DNA of 64,000 nucleotides, from NCBI GenBank assembly GCA_023622765.1, contig JAMNYO010000102.1:1-64000 (forward strand), given 5' to 3'. The stretch is from Bacteroidota bacterium. Its GTDB lineage: Bacteria; Bacteroidota; Bacteroidia; Bacteroidales; Dysgonomonadaceae. Positions within the stretch are counted from its first letter, which is position 1; each line of letters starts with the position of its first letter. Below the pieces are notes generated by a model. It had not been told where the DNA came from. It searched no databases and saw only the letters and a program-made list of their open reading frames with translations. Below, in pieces: positions 52,973-61,303 of this stretch. The translations under genes and the position numbers were made by a program.

Positions 52973-53129
52973 CTTTCAGGCTCGACTGAAGCTACTTTCG
53001 TGACCCATCTACTGCTTGTTCACTAAAAGAAAAGAACTTGCTATCGCTCAAACAGCTTTTCTTTTTTAACGCGAACTTCGCAGGATGTGTTCCCACATAA
53101 GTAGCTAAGGTCTTCGCCCTGAAAGCAAA
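52969..53129. repeat. Long imperfect inverted repeat in the glmE-mal spacer
   Basis: Nested arms pair across 161 bases. TTTGCTTTCAGG (52969-52980) pairs with CCTGAAAGCAAA (53118-53129), 12 bp. AGCTACTT (52990-52997) pairs with AAGTAGCT (53099-53106), 8 bp. AAAAGAAAAG (53025-53034) pairs with CTTTTCTTTT (53056-53065), 10 bp. A small GCGA-ACT-TCGC hairpin sits at 53071-53081. This fits either a structured leader RNA or a small non-coding mobile element. Confidence 0.7.
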
Positions 53130-53181
53130 CAACAAGAATAACAGAACATGCAGTAGCTGAAAAGCAAATAAAACAAGCAAT

Positions 53182-54429
53182 ATGAAAATAGTTGACGTAA
53201 TTTGCGCCCCGGGAAAGACAGGGTTTTTCTTTGATGATCAGAAAGCGATCAAGGGCGGGGCTAAAAGCGATGGGGCTTTCTACGTGGGCGAACCCCAAAC
53301 GCCCGGTTTCACGGCGGTTCGTCAGGCAGGTGAGGCTATTTCTGTACTCTTCGTCCTGGAGAACGGGGCGATAGCGCATGGCGACTGCGCAGCAGTACAA
53401 TATTCGGGGGCAGGTGGACGTGACCCGTTATTTCTGGCTGATACCTTTATACCGATTATCCGGGAGGAGATTGCACTGCTCTACGTGGGTCAAGAGATTA
53501 CCACCTTCCGGGAGATGGCCGATCGGGTGGACAAGAAGGTTCGCCCATCAACCGGGAAACCGTACCACACGGCCATTCGTTACGGCGTGACCCAAGCCTG
53601 CCTTGATGCGGTGGCCAAGAGCAAAGGGCGACTGATGGCCGAAGTGATTGCCGAGGAGTACGGGACTGACTTTTCGGAGACGCTGATCCCCATCTTCACG
53701 CAGTCGGGTGACGACCGCTATCTGAACGCCGACAAGATGATCATGAAGGGAGCCGACGTGCTGCCGCATGGCCTCTTTAACAACGTTGAAACGAAAACGG
53801 GTCAAAACGGCGAGAAGTTGAAGGAGTACGTGAAATGGCTCCGCGAGCGAATCCTAAAGCTGAAATCCCACGAGGGGTATAACCCGGTGATCCATATCGA
53901 CGTGTACGGAACGCTAAGCACGGTGTTTAACGACGATACCGAGGCAATCGCCGATTACCTGGGTGAACTGACCGAGATGGCACGCCCCTTCAAGCTGCGG
54001 ATAGAGGGGCCCGTGGACCTGGGCAACAAGGCGGAGCAGGTGAAGGCACTGAGCGACCTGCGTACGAAGATGGAAGCGAAAGGGGTGGAGGCTGAGATCG
54101 TGGCAGACGAGTGGTGCAACACACTTCAGGATATCATCGACTTCACGGACAACCGGGCAGGCCACATGATCCAGGTAAAGACGCCCGACCTGGGCGGGAT
54201 CAACAACTCCATCGAGGCAATACTCTACTGCAAAAGACAAGGGATGGGTGCCTACCTGGGAGGCACCTGCAACGAGACGAGTCGCTCGGCCGAGGTGTGC
54301 GCACACATCGCGATGGCCACCTCACCCGACCAGTGCCTTGCAAAGCCGGGTATGGGAGTAGACGAGGGGTATATGATCGCGTTCAACGAGATGAGCCGTA
54401 TCTTGGCACTGATGGAAAGGAAACGGTAA
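53182..54429 (+). CDS. mal: Methylaspartate ammonia-lyase
   Basis: This 415-residue enolase-superfamily enzyme removes ammonia from 3-methylaspartate to give mesaconate. The N-terminal capping domain is followed by a barrel with the metal ligands and catalytic lysines expected of the family. Characteristic stretches are NPVIHIDVYGTLSTVFND near residue 234, FKLRIEGPVDLGNKAEQ near 272, and VKTPDLGGINNSIEAILYC near 331. GAYLGGTCNETSRSAEVC follows near 355. It acts right after glutamate mutase. The long leader with an inverted repeat suggests its own regulation. Confidence 0.96.
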   Translation: MKIVDVICAPGKTGFFFDDQKAIKGGAKSDGAFYVGEPQTPGFTAVRQAGEAISVLFVLENGAIAHGDCAAVQYSGAGGRDPLFLADTFIPIIREEIALLYVGQEITTFREMADRVDKKVRPSTGKPYHTAIRYGVTQACLDAVAKSKGRLMAEVIAEEYGTDFSETLIPIFTQSGDDRYLNADKMIMKGADVLPHGLFNNVETKTGQNGEKLKEYVKWLRERILKLKSHEGYNPVIHIDVYGTLSTVFNDDTEAIADYLGELTEMARPFKLRIEGPVDLGNKAEQVKALSDLRTKMEAKGVEAEIVADEWCNTLQDIIDFTDNRAGHMIQVKTPDLGGINNSIEAILYCKRQGMGAYLGGTCNETSRSAEVCAHIAMATSPDQCLAKPGMGVDEGYMIAFNEMSRILALMERKR

Positions 54430-54569
54430 AACAGAGAAATACCTGACGCAATCTGGAACTGGCGAAAAGATACAACATCGAAAATTACGAAACAAAAAAA
54501 CATCACTAAAAAAACGTTGAGCCGGCCCAGATACTAACGGAATAAAACGAACCAAAAAAGAAAAATAGA

Positions 54570-56084
54570 ATGGATGAATTAAGGGTACTCTCACCGACCG
54601 CTATTTTGGGCTACGGCTTCCCCGTGGAGTCGTTCGAGGAGGGAATGAAACGGGCGCCGCACGTCATCGCGGTGGATGCCGGCTCAACCGACCCGGGTCC
54701 CTACTACCTGGGCGCCGGCAAGTCGTTCACCGACAACAACTCTGTGAAGCGGGATCTGGAAATCATAATCCCGGCCGCCCTCGAAGCGGGCATACCGGTA
54801 ATCATCGGCACCGCGGGAGGGAGCGGGGCACGCCCCCACGTGGCCCTCACGCTGGAGCTCATCAAAGAGATCGCCCACGATAAGGGACTCACCTTTAAAC
54901 TAGCTGTAATCCAGTCGGAGCTGGACAAAGAGCTGATCCGGGAAAAACTTCGGGCAGGAGAGGTGGAACCCCTCTTTCCCGCGAAAGAGTTGACCGAAAA
55001 GGACCTAGATGAAGCGGTACATATCGTCGCCCAGATGGGGGAAGAACCCTACATACAGGCGCTGGAGATGGGTGCCGACGTCATCCTGGGTGGCCGTAGT
55101 TATGACCCGTCGCTCTTCGCGGCGCTCGCCATTAAAAACGGGTTCGACAAGGCGCTGGCCCTCCACATGGGTAAGATACTGGAGTGCGCCGCCATCGCCG
55201 CGCTACCCGGAAGCGGGAGCGACTCCATGTTTGGCTACCTGCAACGAGATGGCTTTATCCTAGAGCCGCTCTCCCCGTTACGCAAGTGTACGCCCCTCTC
55301 TGTTTCGGCACATACCCTATACGAGAAATCGAACCCGTACGTCCTACCGGGACCGGGCGGCGCACTCGACCTGCATGGTTGTACCTTCACCCCCGTGGAT
55401 GACAACAAGGTGAAAGTGGCGGGCACGAAGTTCGTGCCGACCGAAGGCTACTTCGTGAAACTGGAAGGGGTACGGAAAGTGGGCTACCGTACCATCTCCT
55501 GCGCCGGCGTAATGGACCCGGTAATGATCGCCAAGATCAACGAGATCACGACCGAGGTGAAGAAGCGGGTGAAAAACAACTTCGAGCACTATGGCTTCCA
55601 AGAGTTCTTCCTCGATTTTAAAATTTATGGAAAGGGTGCCGTATCGCTGTTTAATGCAACCGGAGATACCACCGGGGGTAAAGCCAATAACGAATCCGTC
55701 TCCATGCCCAACGAACTGATGATTATCATCGAGGCGGTAGCCGCTACCCGGGAACAGGCCAACACCATCTGCGGGTTCGCACGGAGTACCCTGCTACACT
55801 ACGGTTACGAGGGACGAGTCGCCACAGCTGGGAACCTGGCGTTCCCCTTCTCGCCCTCCGACGCGGAGATGGGTGAGGTGTTCGAGTTTAACATTTACCA
55901 CCTGATGAAAGTGGACGACCCGGTATCACTGTTCCCGGCCACCCACATCCGGTTCGACCAAGGAAAGGCAACAGAGGGAAACAACAACCCTGCCCACGTG
56001 AATAAAACCTCAGGCGGCAATACCGCACGAAACAACAAGAATAATAACCCCAACGAGAAAGGAGGAGAGAACCATGCGGTATAA
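54570..56084 (+). CDS. AtuA-like (DUF1446) family protein, function unknown
   Basis: This 504-residue protein matches the AtuA/DUF1446 family, named for a gene needed for acyclic terpene use in Pseudomonas. Family-like segments are AVDAGSTDPGPYYLGAGKS near residue 36, VIIGTAGGSGARPHVALTLE near 76, and GADVILGGRSYDPSLFAALA near 169. No known catalytic site can be named. It lies between methylaspartate ammonia-lyase and mesaconase genes, and homologues are often found in that setting, so it may support the mesaconate/citramalate steps. The C-terminal 35 residues are Asn-rich and low in complexity. It overlaps the next gene by 11 bases. Confidence 0.75.
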   Translation: MDELRVLSPTAILGYGFPVESFEEGMKRAPHVIAVDAGSTDPGPYYLGAGKSFTDNNSVKRDLEIIIPAALEAGIPVIIGTAGGSGARPHVALTLELIKEIAHDKGLTFKLAVIQSELDKELIREKLRAGEVEPLFPAKELTEKDLDEAVHIVAQMGEEPYIQALEMGADVILGGRSYDPSLFAALAIKNGFDKALALHMGKILECAAIAALPGSGSDSMFGYLQRDGFILEPLSPLRKCTPLSVSAHTLYEKSNPYVLPGPGGALDLHGCTFTPVDDNKVKVAGTKFVPTEGYFVKLEGVRKVGYRTISCAGVMDPVMIAKINEITTEVKKRVKNNFEHYGFQEFFLDFKIYGKGAVSLFNATGDTTGGKANNESVSMPNELMIIIEAVAATREQANTICGFARSTLLHYGYEGRVATAGNLAFPFSPSDAEMGEVFEFNIYHLMKVDDPVSLFPATHIRFDQGKATEGNNNPAHVNKTSGGNTARNNKNNNPNEKGGENHAV

Positions 56085-56391
56085 ATTAAGAGACGTGGCC
56101 TCGGTCATCCGAAGCAAGAACTCGGGTCCCTACGAACTCACCTTCGACGTGATCTTCCGGGAGCCCGAAACCTACGAGAAGGTGAAAAACGCTGGTATCT
56201 TCAACGCGAAAATGTTCGCCGAGCTGTACGGCATCCCCGAAGGCGACGTGATAGGGGTGGTTCATTTCGACCCGGCAAAAGCGATCAAGACCACCATCGT
56301 TCGCCCCATCCCCTCGGGAACGCTGGGCGAAACCGACGTGTATGGCGCACAACAACATGTGCCATTGATGAAACTGGAGTTCAACCTGTAA
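56074..56391 (+). CDS. DUF4387 family protein
   Basis: This small protein of 105 residues starts MRYKLRDVASVIRSKNSGPY and matches the DUF4387 family, which is usually encoded next to AtuA-like genes. The central part (LTFDVIFREPETYEKVKNAG) and the C-terminal half (VVHFDPAKAIKTTIVRPIPS) suggest a compact alpha/beta fold. Its ATG overlaps the end of the AtuA-like gene, so the two are probably translationally coupled and may form a complex. Its biochemical function is not known. Confidence 0.8.
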   Translation: MRYKLRDVASVIRSKNSGPYELTFDVIFREPETYEKVKNAGIFNAKMFAELYGIPEGDVIGVVHFDPAKAIKTTIVRPIPSGTLGETDVYGAQQHVPLMKLEFNL

Positions 56392-56415
56392 ATAACCCAT
56401 CCTTAGTGTTGTAAC

Positions 56416-57375
56416 ATGCGCAGCTTTATACAACAATACATGGTGTCCGCCCAGTACTTTGCCCCGCGAGGTAAAGAGCGGCTGATGTTCTTGGGCGAGC
56501 AGATCGCTCACAAGCACCTCTCCTATACCGACCGGCTCATCGGTATCATCGGGGACGCGGGAGCCGGCAAGTCCTCCTTCATCAAGGGGATGTTCCCCGG
56601 CTTGCAGCTCTCGAACGACGACGACATCGTGCGCCCCGACAAGATCATGCAGATACGTGACCCCTTTCCCGATTTGGAGCAGGCCACCGCCTTCCATATC
56701 GACGTGCGCTTCCAGATGGCCTTCACCCAGCTGCACGAGATCGCGGATTACGTCCACTCCCTCCTAGAACGGAAACGGCGAATCGTGATCGAGCACTTTA
56801 ACCTCCTGTTCCCGCTGATGGGGAGGAACGCCGACCTGATGATCGGGATCGGGGAGGAGATTATCGTCGTAAGGCCAAGCGTGTTCGGGCCTAGCCCCGA
56901 CAGCATCTACCGCATTGTCCATGAATCGCTCAAGTACCGTAAGATGGCACATAGCGCAGAGGATATCACCATGCAGATTCTTACCGAATCGTTTCATGTC
57001 GGGGAGGAGGAGTACTTCTCGTCGGACATCCGCAACGGGTTCGTCCTCAAGTTCCCGCGAAAACCCGCGATCGATCTGCCTCACTTAGAGGAAAAGATCA
57101 AGGAGGAGATCGACAAGGAACTTGACATCGCGTACCTGGACGACAAGCATATCGTGATTGGCGACAAGGTGATACCGTGTGACGGTCCTCGATTCCACGT
57201 GAGAAACACCCGAGAGATCGTGGAGTTTAGCATTTACAAAGAGTTGATTCACGACCCCAAGTCCAACACCTACTGCTTGATAGGATTGGTGGACAGCCAT
57301 ACCGATGATATCGAGAATCGAAATACCTACCATTTCTTAACGCGGGATTACCCCACAACAACCTACGACGTATGA
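56416..57375 (+). CDS. P-loop protein with possible AlaRS second-additional-domain-like region
   Basis: This 319-residue protein carries a clear Walker A motif GDAGAGKS at residues 46-53. After it, NDDDIVRPDKIMQ and IVIEHFNLLFPLM could supply Walker B-type acids. The C-terminal half resembles what is annotated in other methylaspartate clusters as an alanyl-tRNA-synthetase second additional domain, but the zinc ligands of true editing domains are not evident. It lies 24 bases after the DUF4387 gene and overlaps the mesaconase alpha gene by 4 bases, so it clearly belongs to the operon. A nucleotide-dependent helper for the iron-sulfur hydratase or for cobalamin is speculation. Confidence 0.65.
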   Translation: MRSFIQQYMVSAQYFAPRGKERLMFLGEQIAHKHLSYTDRLIGIIGDAGAGKSSFIKGMFPGLQLSNDDDIVRPDKIMQIRDPFPDLEQATAFHIDVRFQMAFTQLHEIADYVHSLLERKRRIVIEHFNLLFPLMGRNADLMIGIGEEIIVVRPSVFGPSPDSIYRIVHESLKYRKMAHSAEDITMQILTESFHVGEEEYFSSDIRNGFVLKFPRKPAIDLPHLEEKIKEEIDKELDIAYLDDKHIVIGDKVIPCDGPRFHVRNTREIVEFSIYKELIHDPKSNTYCLIGLVDSHTDDIENRNTYHFLTRDYPTTTYDV

Positions 57376-58214
57376 GACAGATAGAAGCCCATCGAATCAC
57401 CGAGCTGGTCGAACAGCTCTGTATTGAAGCGTGCTGCGTGATTGCCCGCGATATTGAGACCAGCTTCATCAGGTACCGTGAGACAGAGAGGTCACCCTTG
57501 GGGAAACAGGTATTCACCACCCTGATCGAGAACGCGTCAATCGCCCGGGAAGAGCGAGATCCCTTATGCCAGGATACAGGCATGACGGTGGTCTTCGTCA
57601 CCATGGGGCAAGAGATTCACGTAACGGGTGGCTTTATCGAAGAGGCCATCAACAAGGGGGTGCGTCAGGGGTACGTGAAGGGGTATCTCCGCAAATCGGT
57701 AGTAGAAGACCCTTTCAACCGGGTGAACACGGGTGACAATTCGCCGGCGGTTATCCACTACGAGATGGTGCCTGGTGACACTTTCCGGGTGACCGTCGCA
57801 CCCAAGGGATTCGGGAGCGAAAATAAAAGCGCTTTGCGCATGCTCACCCCAAGCGAGGGGGTAGAGGGTGTGAAGCGATTTGTGATCGATACCGTCGCGG
57901 CTGCCGGGGCAAGCGCATGCCCACCCGTAATCGTCGGCGTGGGCATCGGTGGTACCATGGAACGAGCCGCCTACCTGGCCAAGAAGGCACTTTTACGACC
58001 AGTCGGCACGATAAACGAGGACGAGGAACTTATCTCCTTGGAGGCAGAACTGCTGGAGAAAATCAACAAGTTGGGGATCGGTCCCGCCGGGCTGGGAGGT
58101 AGCACCACCGCCTTGGCGGTACACGTGATTACGCAAGCCACCCATATCGCCGGACTACCTGTCGCCGTCAACATCGGCTGCCACGCTACCCGTCACGCAT
58201 CGGGGGCGCTTTAA
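57372..58214 (+). CDS. Class I hydratase alpha subunit, probable mesaconase
   Basis: This 280-residue protein matches the N-terminal (alpha) half of class I fumarases. Three cysteines in DPLCQDTGM near residue 67, AGASACPPVIVGVGIGGT near 182 and NIGCHATRHASGAL at the end should bind the [4Fe-4S] cluster. In this cluster the likely reaction is hydration of mesaconate to (S)-citramalate. It partners the beta subunit gene 127 bases downstream. Fumarate activity cannot be excluded from sequence. The start overlaps the preceding P-loop gene by 4 bases. Confidence 0.88.
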   Translation: MRQIEAHRITELVEQLCIEACCVIARDIETSFIRYRETERSPLGKQVFTTLIENASIAREERDPLCQDTGMTVVFVTMGQEIHVTGGFIEEAINKGVRQGYVKGYLRKSVVEDPFNRVNTGDNSPAVIHYEMVPGDTFRVTVAPKGFGSENKSALRMLTPSEGVEGVKRFVIDTVAAAGASACPPVIVGVGIGGTMERAAYLAKKALLRPVGTINEDEELISLEAELLEKINKLGIGPAGLGGSTTALAVHVITQATHIAGLPVAVNIGCHATRHASGAL

Positions 58215-58341
58215 TAAAGGGTCTCTTCCCCGTATGTTACGACCCAAAAGGGGAGAAAACGCTTACCCTTAAAACGAGACACTTAGCATTCAAACAAAAC
58301 GCCAACCATCCAAAAATGAACGCCTTCTAAAATCAAACAAA

Positions 58342-58917
58342 ATGCAGGAAAAGAACCAACCACCCACACCTATAAAACTCACAACTCCGTTGACCGACAG
58401 GATGATCCGCTCACTGAAGGCGGGTGACATGGTCTCGCTATCCGGGATTGTCTACACCGCCCGTGACGCCGCACACAGTCGACTGGTTGAAATGGCCAAC
58501 CGAGGCGAAGCAATGCCCTTTGCCTTTCCGGGACAAGCGGTCTTTTACGCGGGGCCGGCCCCCGCCAAGCCGGGGAGACCCATCGGCTCTGTAGGACCCA
58601 CTACCGGTAGCCGAATGGATGCTTATTCACCACGCTTGATGGAGATGGGACTGAAAATCATGATCGGGAAAGGGAGTCGAAGTGAAGAAGTAATTGAGGC
58701 CATCAAGAAGTACGGTGGCATCTACTTCGCCGCTATCGGAGGCATCGCCGCCCTAATGGCACGGAGCGTGGAGGGCGCCAAGATGATCGCATTCGAGGAT
58801 CTGGGTACCGAGGCGATCCGCACCCTAAAGGTCACCTCTCTACCGCTTATCGTGGCCATTGACCACCAGGGAAACAACATCTACGAAACCGGACCCCAGC
58901 AGTATGCAGTTAGGTAA
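58342..58917 (+). CDS. Class I hydratase beta subunit, probable mesaconase
   Basis: This 191-residue protein matches the C-terminal (beta) half of class I fumarases. GPAPAKPGRPIGSVGPTTGS near residue 74 and MDAYSPRLMEMGLKIMIGKG near 93 hold substrate-binding residues, and YGGIYFAAIGGIAALMA is near 125. With the alpha subunit encoded upstream it should form the mesaconase of glutamate fermentation. The 127-base gap between the subunit genes is wider than usual. No citramalate lyase genes follow before the leftward purN. Confidence 0.88.
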   Translation: MQEKNQPPTPIKLTTPLTDRMIRSLKAGDMVSLSGIVYTARDAAHSRLVEMANRGEAMPFAFPGQAVFYAGPAPAKPGRPIGSVGPTTGSRMDAYSPRLMEMGLKIMIGKGSRSEEVIEAIKKYGGIYFAAIGGIAALMARSVEGAKMIAFEDLGTEAIRTLKVTSLPLIVAIDHQGNNIYETGPQQYAVR

Positions 58918-59048
58918 CGCACATTTCCCCTAGCCAACGGGTAGTGCACCCATACCCACCGGTCAACCACACTAACCAACCAAACAACACACCGCACCTG
59001 CCGGGTAGAGACATACTCCACTAGGAAATACTCTTTTGTCGGTCATAT

Positions 59049-59636
59049 CTATCGATTGGGAAGGGGAAACACTTTAAGTACCGCCTCTTCAATGACCTTT
59101 GGAAAGTGAAGGTACTCCAACTCGTGCACCTTTCGCGCCACATCATCAGCACTATCCGTGGACAACACCTCGCATCGTGCTTGGAAGAGGATGGTTCCCT
59201 CGTCGTAATGCTCGTTTACGTAATGGATGGTGATACCCGACTCGGTATCGCCTGCATCTATCACAGCCCGATGAACCCGATCACCATACATCCCCTTGCC
59301 CCCATGCTTAGGCAGCAAAGCGGGGTGAATGTTCAGGATCCGATCCGGGTAAGCCTCCAAAATGGGTTGTGACACCTTTAACAAGAACCCAGCCAACACG
59401 ATAAAGTCAACGCTATACGCTTGCAAAGCATCCAATACGGACTTACCCTCGTCAAACTCCGCCTTGCGGAACGATCGGGAATGGACACCAAGCGCTCGTC
59501 CACGCTTATGCACGTAGGCATCTTCCCTATTCGAAAGGATTAACGCCACCCGGATCCGTTTACTTTTTAAAAAATAACGAATAATATTTTCGGCATTACT
59601 TCCGTTACCCGATGCGAAAATGGCAATATTAATCAT
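59049..59636 (-). CDS. purN: Phosphoribosylglycinamide formyltransferase
   Basis: This 195-residue enzyme transfers a formyl group from 10-formyltetrahydrofolate in purine synthesis. The phosphate-binding start is IAIFASGNGSNAENIIRYF. The catalytic Asn and His are in LNIHPALLPKHGG near residue 103, and the Asp in IHYVNEHYDEGTILF near 143. It is transcribed leftward, divergent from acpP. The shared 152-base region carries repeated TTGCACA-type motifs. Confidence 0.95.
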   Translation of the reverse strand: MINIAIFASGNGSNAENIIRYFLKSKRIRVALILSNREDAYVHKRGRALGVHSRSFRKAEFDEGKSVLDALQAYSVDFIVLAGFLLKVSQPILEAYPDRILNIHPALLPKHGGKGMYGDRVHRAVIDAGDTESGITIHYVNEHYDEGTILFQARCEVLSTDSADDVARKVHELEYLHFPKVIEEAVLKVFPLPNR

Positions 59637-59651
59637 GAAAAAACCTTATTT

Positions 59652-59712
59652 TTGCACACAAATAACTATTTTGTGCAATTTTATTGATTTTAAAGGGCAA
59701 AAGTTTGCACAA
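59652..59712. promoter_or_regulatory. Repeated TTGTGCAA motifs between purN and acpP
   Basis: TTGTGCAA at 59671-59678 and TTGCACAA at 59705-59712 are perfect reverse complements, and a third near copy TTGCACAC starts at 59653. Three sites in one divergent promoter region suggest binding of a dimeric regulator. No regulator is identified. Confidence 0.45.
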
Positions 59713-59728
59713 TTACAGAAAATTTGTG

Positions 59729-59736
59729 TTACTTTG
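59729..59736 (+). promoter_or_regulatory. Probable -7 element of acpP-fabF-rnc
   Basis: TTACTTTG differs from TAnnTTTG at one position and is followed by a leader of about 45 bases before acpP. It lies just after the repeated TTGTGCAA motifs. Confidence 0.4.
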
Positions 59737-59788
59737 CAGACGCAAATTTAGGAATAATATTTTTTATTAATCATTAATATCGAAAGTT

Positions 59789-60025
59789 ATGTCTGAAGTA
59801 GCACAAAGAGTAAAGGCGATTATCGTCGACAAATTGGGTGTTGAAGAATCTGAAGTAACGGAAACCGCAAGTTTCACCAACGATTTAGGAGCTGACTCTC
59901 TCGACACCGTCGAGTTGATCATGGAGTTCGAAAAAGAGTTCAACATCTCGATTCCTGATGACCAAGCGGAGAAAATCTCTACCGTTGGCGACGCGATTTC
60001 TTACGTGGAAGAACACGCGCAATAA
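59789..60025 (+). CDS. acpP: Acyl carrier protein
   Basis: This acidic protein of 78 residues carries fatty-acid intermediates on a phosphopantetheine arm. The attachment serine is Ser37 in [15 protein letters not shown]. Helix I ([17 protein letters not shown]) and helix IV regions are normal. It is the first gene of acpP-fabF-rnc, with gaps of 14 and 1 bases, the common bacterial order. Confidence 0.98.
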   Translation: MSEVAQRVKAIIVDKLGVEESEVTETASFTNDLGADSLDTVELIMEFEKEFNISIPDDQAEKISTVGDAISYVEEHAQ

Positions 60026-60039
60026 CCCATTCCCTTTTT

Positions 60040-61302
60040 ATGACTTTAAAAAGAGTAGTAGTAACAGGCCTCGGCGCTATTACACCGCTGGGCAACGACG
60101 TTCAGACCACCTGGGAGAATGCGGTTGCCGGTAAGAGTGGCGCCGGGCCCATTACCCTTTTTGATCCCTCGCTGTTCAAGACGCGCTTCGCGTGCGAGGT
60201 GAAAGATTTTGACCCCTCTAGTCTGTTTGACCGCAAGGAGGCGAGAAGGTATGACCGTTACTCTCAGTTAGCCGTTTACGCGGCTAAGGAGGCGATGGCT
60301 CACTCCGGACTCGACCTTGAGGAGGAGGATAAAGACCGCATCGGGGTCATTTTTGCCGCTGGTATTGGTGGCATAAAAACCTTTGAAGAGGAGGTAGGCG
60401 GGTATTACCAGGCGTTAGACAAAGGGCCTCGGTTCAATCCTTTTTTCATTCCGAAAATGATAGCGGATATCGCTGCCGGGCATATCTCTATGATTTATGG
60501 GCTGAGGGGACCCAATTACGCTACCGTATCGGCTTGCGCCTCTTCCACCAACGCCATCGTGGACGCGTTCAACCTGATTCGGTTGGGCAAGGCTAACGTG
60601 ATTGTCACGGGCGGGGCCGAGGCGACCGTAACTCCAGCTGCAGTGGGTGGCTTCAACGCGATGATGGCCATCTCCGTGCGCAACGATTCACCGGAGACAG
60701 CATCTCGACCCTTTAGCGCGAGCCGCGACGGTTTCGTTATCGGCGAAGGTGCAACGGCACTCATCCTGGAGGAGCTAGAGCATGCGAAAGCTCGCGGTGC
60801 CACCATCTACGCCGAAGTGGCCGGTGGTGGCTTGTCAGCCGATGCACACCATATCACCGCCTCACACCCTGAAGGACTGGGTGCCAAGTTGGTCATGCGA
60901 AACGCCCTGGAGGATGCCGGAATGCAACCCGAAGAGATCGATTACATCAATGTACACGGTACATCCACCCCGGTTGGGGACATCTCTGAGGCGAAGGCGA
61001 TCCTCGACGTGTTTGGCGACTACGGTTACAAATTGAATATAAGCTCCACGAAATCGATGACCGGTCACCTGCTGGGTGGTGCGGGTGCCTTAGAGGCACT
61101 GTTCTGCATCATGGCGCTCAGGGATCAGGTCGTGCCCCCCACCATTAACCACGAAGAGGGGGACGAAGACCCGGAAATCGACTATCGCCTGAATTTCACG
61201 TTCAACAAAGCCCAAAAAAGAGAGATACGGGCCGCGTTATCGAATACCTTCGGCTTTGGTGGACACAACGCGAGCGTAATTCTCAAGCAATACAACCAGT
61301 AA
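60040..61302 (+). CDS. fabF: Beta-ketoacyl-ACP synthase II
   Basis: This 420-residue condensing enzyme extends acyl chains in fatty-acid synthesis. The active-site cysteine is in TVSACASSTNAIVDAF near residue 166. The two histidines are in INVHGTSTPVGD near 307 and STKSMTGHLLGGAGALEAL near 344. Residues GFGGHNASVIL close the fold. It lies between acpP and rnc in a tight operon. Confidence 0.97.
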   Translation: MTLKRVVVTGLGAITPLGNDVQTTWENAVAGKSGAGPITLFDPSLFKTRFACEVKDFDPSSLFDRKEARRYDRYSQLAVYAAKEAMAHSGLDLEEEDKDRIGVIFAAGIGGIKTFEEEVGGYYQALDKGPRFNPFFIPKMIADIAAGHISMIYGLRGPNYATVSACASSTNAIVDAFNLIRLGKANVIVTGGAEATVTPAAVGGFNAMMAISVRNDSPETASRPFSASRDGFVIGEGATALILEELEHAKARGATIYAEVAGGGLSADAHHITASHPEGLGAKLVMRNALEDAGMQPEEIDYINVHGTSTPVGDISEAKAILDVFGDYGYKLNISSTKSMTGHLLGGAGALEALFCIMALRDQVVPPTINHEEGDEDPEIDYRLNFTFNKAQKREIRAALSNTFGFGGHNASVILKQYNQ

Positions 61303-61303
61303 G

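Noticed and set aside
52992..53180. Leftward small frames inside the glmE-mal spacer
   Set aside because: They lie within the inverted repeat, have no clear promoter and match no family I recognise. The repeat itself is reported instead.
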